Below are positions 8,263-12,764 of a DNA stretch of 12,764 nt, piece by piece. Position 1 is the stretch's first letter. Each line of letters starts with the position of its first letter. The notes below the pieces were generated by a model, which was given only the letters and a program-made list of their open reading frames with translations, did not search any database and was not told where the DNA came from. The translations under genes were made by a program, and so were the position numbers. This stretch comes from Imperialibacter sp965651695 (GTDB taxonomy: Bacteria > Bacteroidota > Bacteroidia > Cytophagales > Cyclobacteriaceae), in assembly GCA_965651695.1 (NCBI GenBank), contig CBFGTI010000162.1, positions 1 through 12,764 of the forward strand, written 5' to 3'.

Positions 8263-10891
8263 TTCTCAGGACTTTTGCGGGATTGGTGCGGGCAGCTTTA
8301 AGGGTTTGGGTGCTTATTGCCACAAGGGCCAGCGCCAACACGAGGAGTACACCGGCAAAAAGCTCCGCCACGCTCACAGGCGCCTTGTAGAGCACTTCAG
8401 CCAGCACAAACTCTCCAAAAATCCAGGTAGTGGCAGGCACTGCAACTAAGCCCGCAATAAGCAGCAGCACGAGAAATCCCCTGCTCAGCAGGTACAACAA
8501 GCTGCCTTCGGTGGCGCCCAATACCTTTCGGATGCTGATTTCCTTCAGCCTCGATTCGGTCGTAAAAACTACCATACCCAACAGGCCCAGCGACGCAATG
8601 GAGAGAGAAATGAAGGCCAGAAATCCCACCACTTTCACCATCGTCAGGTACTCCTGGTACACACTTTCTATTCGCTTATCGTAGAACTCAGCTTTCAGCG
8701 GATGTGCCGTGTCGACCTCGTCCCAGGCTTCTGCAATTTTATCCATGGCTGGCAGTATCTCGCCAGCTTTTAGCTTCACATTCACCACTTCATACTGCCG
8801 TGGAATGTACCGAAAAATGAATGGCTCAATGGCGCTCTCCAGGGTGCCGTAATGGAAGTCTTCCACCACTCCCAGGATCGGCTCTCTCACACCATAGAAA
8901 TACAGGCTTTTCCCCACCGCCTCTTCCGGGCTGCCCAGATGAAGCCTCTCGAGAAACTTTTCGTTGACAATGGCGCCACCTGAACTGGCATCGTCAGCCA
9001 TATGATGGAAGTTGCTGCCGGCCAGCAGCTGGTGGCCCAGCATGGGTATGTAGTGCTCGTCTATAGAGTTGAAACAGACGTAGAGCGAGTCGCTGAGGTA
9101 CCGCGCCTGGGTATACCAGTAGTATCCGGTGCTGGTAATGGTAGACGACTGGGCAATGGCTTCGACTTCCTGGAGCTGGCGGAGCTTTTCAATAACCACA
9201 TGAGGATTGTTGTCCTGCAGGTCTATGTTCAGCACATTGTTGGTATCATAACCAAGATCGAAATTGACGGAGTAGTGAAACTGCTTGTAGGCGAGACCCG
9301 CGGCAGTGATGAACGCCAGCGAAAAGGCATATTGTAACACGATGAGTGCCCGCCGGAGACCAAGCCCCTTTATCGGCCGGTTCGCGAGTCTGCCACTGAG
9401 CTGGAGCGACTGTATCTTAGAAAATGCCAGTGCGGGAATAAAGCCGGCTACCAGCCCTACCACAACGGCAAAGGCCAGAAACAACCCGGCTACAGCTGGC
9501 GAAAGATCAAGTTTGATCAGACCTTCGGAGAACTCCTCCAACTGCAAAAATTCGCTCCTGATGAGCCAAAACAGCGGAAGGGAAATGGCCAGCGACAGCA
9601 GTGCCACGAGCACGGACTCCAGTACAAGCTGGCTGAAGATATGACCGGGTGCGGCCCCTACCACTTTCCGGATGCCCACTTCCTTCACTCTCCGGAGCGA
9701 CCGGGCAATGGAGAGGTTGGTGTAATTGAAGCAGGCAGACAACAGAATTACAAAAGCAAGGCCCGACAGTATCCACACGGTGGTGATGCTCAGCGAAGGG
9801 CCGCGCCAATTGGTGAGGTCCGGGCCGGGGACAATATCAGTAAAGGCCTGGGCACTCGCCGTAACGGTTGCGCCAGCTTCTTTGGCTGCTTCATTCTCCT
9901 CCCCGCTTATCCTTTGAAGATTGCCGTCGAGCAGGCTCCTGTCGTTGTTCTGATCGAGCAGTACATACACGTGGTCCGACATCATGTCGTCCCAGGTGCT
10001 GGCATCTTGCGTCTGTTTCTCGTAAGTGACGTACGACACGAGCAGATCGAACTGTATGTGGGAATTGTGCGGAGGATCCTGCACTACGCCAGTTACTGTA
10101 TACTCAAATTCGCCGGAAACCCTCCTGTACGGGCCGGAATTTTTAAATGCGATGGTTTTTCCGAGCGGGTTTGTATTGCCGAATAATTTTTTAGCGCTGC
10201 TCTCTGTTAGCACTACTGAATTGGGTGCCTCAAGTGCGGTTGTAGGATTTCCGCGGCTCATCCGGAAGGAAAAAACATCGAAGAACTGCTCGGAGGCCCA
10301 GAAGCCGGTGAAGCTCACCGCCCGCTCGTCGTAAACTGCGTCTCCCCCTACGCCGCTGTTCAGTACCACTACCTTTTCTACGCCCGGAACCTCTTCCTGT
10401 ACCCTTCTGGCGGCAACCATAGATGCAGTAGCGAAGTCGCCCACATTGCCATTGCTCTCCTGGCGTTTCGACACGAGCCGGTAAATGCGATCCTTTTGGG
10501 CATGGAAGCTGTCAACCTTCTGAATGTCGTATAACAGGGCAATAAGAAGCAGGCCCACCGACATGCTGACTGCGAGCCCTGCTACATTGATGGTGGTAAA
10601 CAGCTTGCTGCGGGCCATGCTTCGCACCGAGGTCTTGAAGTAATTTCTGAACATGTCAAACTGATTCATCCTTTTAAATATTTGAGGTTTTTGCACAGTG
10701 TACGACCTGAAAAACTTGAGCACATCGACTACGTAAATGAGCTTTGCATAAGCCACTCCCCGTCTGTTCACGTTCCTTTCGAAGTACTCCAGCAAGTCGC
10801 CCTGCAGGTCTTCGTAGAGCGAAGGCTTGCAGTACCACCTGAGAAAGCGGCTTGCCAGTCGGGGCGGTTGTGGTTTCGCTTTGTTGCGCAT
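8255..10891 (-). CDS. Prefix-domain FtsX/MacB-type ABC transporter permease, first in the array
   Basis: 878-residue inner-membrane permease directly after padR; the padR stop and this ATG share one base (TGATG), a classic re-initiation junction that also fixes the start. Prefix domain at 1-73 (CKPSLYEDLQGDLLEYFERN), linker QKPQIFKRMN, then MFRNYFKTSVRSMARSKLF at 80-98. Predicted TMs lie near 101-121, 371-392, 419-444, 465-492, 513-534, 752-776, 804-828 and 842-864. Periplasmic domain 1 (about 123-368) contains FHAQKDRIYRL and SSAKKLFGNTNPLGKT; periplasmic domain 2 spans about 536-750 with GVVEDFHYGTLES. The FtsX signatures are FNYTNLSIARSLRRVKEVG and TTESRLKEISIRKVLGAT; the C-terminus is ARTNPAKVLRSE. 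As in MacB/LolC/FtsX relatives, the N-terminus should be cytoplasmic, so the prefix domain should lie on the cytoplasmic side. Family call firm; substrate unknown. Confidence 0.95.
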   Translation of the reverse strand: MRNKAKPQPPRLASRFLRWYCKPSLYEDLQGDLLEYFERNVNRRGVAYAKLIYVVDVLKFFRSYTVQKPQIFKRMNQFDMFRNYFKTSVRSMARSKLFTTINVAGLAVSMSVGLLLIALLYDIQKVDSFHAQKDRIYRLVSKRQESNGNVGDFATASMVAARRVQEEVPGVEKVVVLNSGVGGDAVYDERAVSFTGFWASEQFFDVFSFRMSRGNPTTALEAPNSVVLTESSAKKLFGNTNPLGKTIAFKNSGPYRRVSGEFEYTVTGVVQDPPHNSHIQFDLLVSYVTYEKQTQDASTWDDMMSDHVYVLLDQNNDRSLLDGNLQRISGEENEAAKEAGATVTASAQAFTDIVPGPDLTNWRGPSLSITTVWILSGLAFVILLSACFNYTNLSIARSLRRVKEVGIRKVVGAAPGHIFSQLVLESVLVALLSLAISLPLFWLIRSEFLQLEEFSEGLIKLDLSPAVAGLFLAFAVVVGLVAGFIPALAFSKIQSLQLSGRLANRPIKGLGLRRALIVLQYAFSLAFITAAGLAYKQFHYSVNFDLGYDTNNVLNIDLQDNNPHVVIEKLRQLQEVEAIAQSSTITSTGYYWYTQARYLSDSLYVCFNSIDEHYIPMLGHQLLAGSNFHHMADDASSGGAIVNEKFLERLHLGSPEEAVGKSLYFYGVREPILGVVEDFHYGTLESAIEPFIFRYIPRQYEVVNVKLKAGEILPAMDKIAEAWDEVDTAHPLKAEFYDKRIESVYQEYLTMVKVVGFLAFISLSIASLGLLGMVVFTTESRLKEISIRKVLGATEGSLLYLLSRGFLVLLLIAGLVAVPATTWIFGEFVLAEVLYKAPVSVAELFAGVLLVLALALVAISTQTLKAARTNPAKVLRSE

Positions 10892-11223
10892 CAGACGCCC
10901 TTAAATACCACATCCGGAATCATATTCCACAGCTGGTCACGCTGCTCCTTGGCCTTCAGTAGTGCTGCCTTGCCACCATTTGTTACATTGTAGAAGCGTT
11001 TTCTTCTACCCCCTCTCACATTGGTTGCTTCACCCAGGCCACTTTTTACATACCCCTTCTCCTCCAGCCGGTTCAGCACCGCATGCACCACACCCAGCTT
11101 CACCTCTCTTCCGGTGTGTTTGGTAAGTTCGTCGCATATAGCCACGCTGTAAGCCTCCTCCAGCAGCATGGCGATGGTGAGCAATACCAGTTCTTCGAAT
11201 TCACCCAGATTTGTTCCCTTCAT
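10891..11223 (-). CDS. PadR-family winged-helix transcriptional regulator
   Basis: 110-residue cytoplasmic DNA-binding protein of the short PadR type. Signatures in order: LGEFEELVLLTIAMLLEEAY (6-25), helix-turn-helix region LGVVHAVLNRLEEKGYVKS (43-61), the wing RGGRRKRFY (70-78), and a C-terminal helix (about 83-100) that in the family makes the dimer. Relatives commonly have AYGV at the first motif; here it is AYSV (24-27). It is first in the operon and overlaps the first permease by one base. PadR proteins typically repress their own operon and release DNA on binding a ligand such as a phenolic, lipid or drug, so autorepression of this permease operon through the inverted repeats at 11247-11270 is likely. 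No strong Shine-Dalgarno precedes the ATG; the leader is A/T-rich (TAAATATAGATGAACCA). The ligand cannot be read from the sequence. Confidence 0.95.
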   Translation of the reverse strand: MKGTNLGEFEELVLLTIAMLLEEAYSVAICDELTKHTGREVKLGVVHAVLNRLEEKGYVKSGLGEATNVRGGRRKRFYNVTNGGKAALLKAKEQRDQLWNMIPDVVFKGV

Positions 11224-11245
11224 TGGTTCATCTATATTTATTCAT

Positions 11246-11253
11246 TAAATGTA
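11246..11253 (-). promoter_or_regulatory. Candidate Bacteroidota -7 promoter element for the padR-permease operon
   Basis: On the minus strand this reads TACATTTA, matching the Bacteroidota -7 consensus TAnnTTTG except at the last base. It overlaps the inverted repeats and sits about 23 nt upstream of the padR ATG. I see no clear TTG at the -33 position, so the call is weak, although this is the only A/T-rich patch in the upstream region. Confidence 0.3.
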
Positions 11254-11270
11254 TGAAAAACATTTTCATA
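11247..11270. promoter_or_regulatory. Overlapping inverted repeats, probable PadR operator
   Basis: Two perfect dyads overlap here. AAATGT-N7-ACATTT spans 11247-11265, and TATGAAAA-ACA-TTTTCATA spans 11252-11270. The first resembles the ATGT/ACAT half-sites reported for PadR operators, which usually have an 8-nt spacer; here it is 7. The dyads lie 24-47 nt upstream of the padR start, where a bound repressor would block the promoter. Repeats and positions are seen directly; PadR binding is inference. Confidence 0.65.
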
Positions 11271-11282
11271 TATTCATGTTTT

Positions 11283-11292
11283 GTATGAAAAA
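11283..11292. promoter_or_regulatory. Direct repeat of the operator half (GTATGAAAAA), possible second PadR contact
   Basis: GTATGAAAAA at 11283-11292 exactly repeats 11251-11260. The 32-bp offset is about three helical turns, so both copies face the same side of the helix. ATGT also recurs at 11276-11279 and 11292-11295. It may be an auxiliary operator; it could also be chance in AT-rich DNA. Confidence 0.35.
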
Positions 11293-11470
11293 TGTTTACT
11301 TCAAGTGCGGACCTGCCGGATTCAGAGCGTCCGGAAGGGAGCTAAGGAGATGAGTAACACCGGAAAAATTTGAATTTGTGGAGTGTGGAATCCATTAATT
11401 CCTCGAAATCATGACGGTGATACGGAGGATTTAAAGCTATTAAAACCGAAAGACATCCGAGGTAAAACAG
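11293..11470. other. Non-coding spacer between the padR control region and the upstream terminator
   Basis: No coding sequence can be supported here: the plus-strand open frame beginning at 11383 runs into the antisense of the beta-helix gene and has no family features. A short hairpin (CCGGA at 11316-11320 with TCCGG at 11330-11334) and an AAATT-TG-AATTT dyad are visible but lack further support. The leader or distal promoter elements of the operon may lie in it. Confidence 0.5.
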
Positions 11471-11495
11471 CAAAAGGGCGTGTGCAGCCCTCTTG
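11471..11495 (-). terminator. Intrinsic terminator of the beta-helix gene
   Basis: On the minus strand: CAAGAGGGC, a 7-nt loop, then GCCCTTTTG, followed by CTGTTTT. The 9-bp stem has one G-U pair that works only in the minus-strand RNA (it is an A-C mismatch on the plus strand), which fits termination of the gene ending at 11519. The U-tract is moderate and interrupted. It separates that gene from the padR operon. Confidence 0.7.
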
Positions 11496-11518
11496 TCGCC
11501 AGGCACTTTTCTTTCACA

Positions 11519-12538
11519 CTATTTCCCAAGTACACCAGCCTTTAGCTCCTGTCCCGCCGACTCCTTGCTTAAATGCAGATAGTCCACAGGAAACTCCGGC
11601 CCTGTTCGCATCACCAGCTTTACCTGTCCGTTTTTCACCACATTCTCCTCTACCACATTTTTGTTGTCGCTGGTTTCTACCAATCCATTGCTTGTATAGT
11701 AGCCAAGGTAGTGCTCGTTTCCTGCTATGATGGAATTACTGAACCTGTATTTCGGTGTCGATTTGTCGGGCCTCACCCAGAAGTAATGGCAATTGGCCAC
11801 CACATTGTTAGTAAAGGTGAACCGCTCTACCTGCCCCATCCAAACGGCACTCTCATTGCATCCATAGATGATCGAGTTGGTGATGGAAAAATCTTCAACC
11901 GACCGGAACAGCAGTATGGCATTGCGGCAATTGTAAAACACACAGTGGCGGACGGAGGTTTTTGGTCCCTGCGCCCAAATCGCACCCTGTATCTGTGCGC
12001 TGTGCACTTCGGAAATGAAGTAACACTGCGCCACTTCCATATCGCCAAAGGCCTCGTTCTCCTTAGATATCGGGTAATAGTAAAGGACCTGGGGATTTGA
12101 ATTGCCGAGGAATTTGAGACCCCGGACCGTGACGTGACTTGCGCCTACCAAAATCCCGGTAGAGTGCGGGAACTGGGTGTTGGAGTTGTTGCCCGACACC
12201 GACTGAATAACAGGCATTTGCAGGGGTGTCCAGCCCGGATCTCCGGGCATTACTGTTGCTTCGACGGTGAATCGGACGGTGTCGCTCAGTACCCGTAGCG
12301 GATGAATGGCTACCTTGTCGGTTAGCGAATACAATCCCGGAAAAAGCCTGATGGTGATGGCACCGCTGCCAGTGAGCTCATTGGCCACCTGCACCGCCTT
12401 CTCAAGCGTCTCAAAAGGTTGTGTTTCCTCTCCCGAGTTGTTGTCATCACCCTTGGCAGGGTCTACATAAAGTATTTGCGAAACCGTAGCAGTGGCGCTG
12501 ATAGCTACAAATGCCAGCATCAATAATGTTTTCTTCAT
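11519..12538 (-). CDS. Secreted right-handed parallel beta-helix protein (DUF1565-like N-terminus)
   Basis: 339 residues. Signal peptide MKKTLLMLAFVAISATATVS with probable cleavage around 20-21. Directly after it comes the typical opening of DUF1565/pectate-lyase-like beta-helix proteins: YVDPAKGDDNNSG (24-36), then PFETLEKAVQVA (41-52). Beta-helix turns follow, with recurring short strands and asparagine ladders: HVTVRGLKFLGNS (135-147), SVRHCVFYNCRNAI (195-208), FSITNSIIYGCNES (217-230), FTFTNNVVANC (240-250) and YRFSNSIIAGN (264-274). Such proteins bind or cleave polysaccharides or serve as surface proteins; no catalytic residues can be assigned, so an enzymatic role is not claimed. No C-terminal type IX sorting domain is evident, so it is probably periplasmic or secreted by the general route. 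It lies upstream of the padR operon on the same strand but is isolated from it by a terminator, so a functional link is unlikely. No strong Shine-Dalgarno precedes the ATG. Confidence 0.88.
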   Translation of the reverse strand: MKKTLLMLAFVAISATATVSQILYVDPAKGDDNNSGEETQPFETLEKAVQVANELTGSGAITIRLFPGLYSLTDKVAIHPLRVLSDTVRFTVEATVMPGDPGWTPLQMPVIQSVSGNNSNTQFPHSTGILVGASHVTVRGLKFLGNSNPQVLYYYPISKENEAFGDMEVAQCYFISEVHSAQIQGAIWAQGPKTSVRHCVFYNCRNAILLFRSVEDFSITNSIIYGCNESAVWMGQVERFTFTNNVVANCHYFWVRPDKSTPKYRFSNSIIAGNEHYLGYYTSNGLVETSDNKNVVEENVVKNGQVKLVMRTGPEFPVDYLHLSKESAGQELKAGVLGK

Positions 12539-12764
12539 TGTAGTAAAATTTTGGTCCTTGATGCGGCGAAGTAGCCAAGGAACGGGCTTTACCCCTGTTC
12601 AAGCACGGTCCATTTTCGTGCAATGATGAAACAATTGTGTTCAATCCTGCTCACAATCGCCGGAAGCGGCATGCGGACTACCTGGATACGCTCGGTATGA
12701 AGTTAAAGAAGAAAATTTTTTCGGGGCTATGAAAACAAGAACGGCTTAATACGTATATTTATCA
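12539..12764. other. Upstream region of the beta-helix gene with no supported gene
   Basis: It should carry the promoter of the beta-helix gene, but no good -33/-7 pair is visible on the minus strand. Other structures: a small hairpin (GCACG 12603-12607 with CGTGC 12617-12621), the palindrome ATACGTAT (12749-12756), and a plus-strand frame open from 12562 to 12723 that lacks an early ATG and is described under findings. Confidence 0.5.

Noticed and set aside
9641..10186. 181-codon plus-strand open frame
   Set aside because: It is antisense to the first permease, whose own frame shows clear family motifs throughout; the plus-strand translation has no recognisable domain.
1..11223. Complete MacAB- or Lol-type transporter
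   Set aside because: No ATPase motifs (Walker A, LSGGQ), no membrane-fusion protein and no outer-membrane factor are encoded in the window; only permeases are present.
11316..11334. Hairpin CCGGA/TCCGG as a terminator or riboswitch
   Set aside because: Only 5 bp with a 9-nt loop and no U-tract; no riboswitch core is recognisable around it.
11573..12100. 175-codon plus-strand open frame opposite the beta-helix gene
   Set aside because: The minus strand encodes a signal peptide, DUF1565-like start and beta-helix turns; the plus frame is their antisense.
12603..12621. Hairpin GCACG/CGTGC upstream of the beta-helix gene as a terminator
   Set aside because: A short stem without a U-tract in either direction and no identified gene ending next to it.
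1..12764. tRNA, rRNA, CRISPR array or insertion sequence
   Set aside because: No regular spaced repeats, transposase motifs or terminal inverted repeats, and no cloverleaf-like segment was seen in the non-coding stretches.

Overview
The window looks like chromosomal DNA from a member of the Bacteroidota, most likely the Cytophagia/Cytophagales. The reasons are the prefix-domain FtsX-type permeases paired with a PadR regulator, A/T-rich translation starts without clear Shine-Dalgarno sequences, and a secreted beta-helix protein with a DUF1565-like start. The genus is an inference and cannot be fixed from the sequence alone. All supported genes lie on the minus strand, so transcription runs from right to left.

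Right part (11471-12764): one gene for a secreted right-handed beta-helix protein (11519-12538) ends in a good intrinsic terminator (11471-11495). About 226 nt to its right hold no convincing gene. Between the terminator and the next gene is an AT-rich control region with overlapping inverted repeats (11247-11270), probably the promoter/operator of the operon that follows.

Centre and left (1-11223): a tightly packed operon. It starts with a PadR-family repressor (10891-11223). Four tandem paralogous ABC-type permeases of about 880 residues follow (8255-10891, 5629-8262, 2617-5259 and 1-2624, the last losing only a few C-terminal residues at the window edge). A small exported beta-repeat protein (5263-5616) sits between the second and third permeases. 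Junctions are translationally tight: TGATG between padR and the first permease, 8-nt stop/start overlaps at two permease junctions, and gaps of 12 and 3 nt around the small gene.

Each permease has an N-terminal soluble 'permease prefix' domain, then two MacB-like periplasmic domains alternating with two FtsX-type membrane cores. No ATPase, membrane-fusion protein or outer-membrane partner is present, so these are orphan permeases that must either borrow an ATPase or work another way. A working model, which is inference, is a PadR-sensed envelope-stress or export system built from diverged permeases plus one small exported accessory protein.
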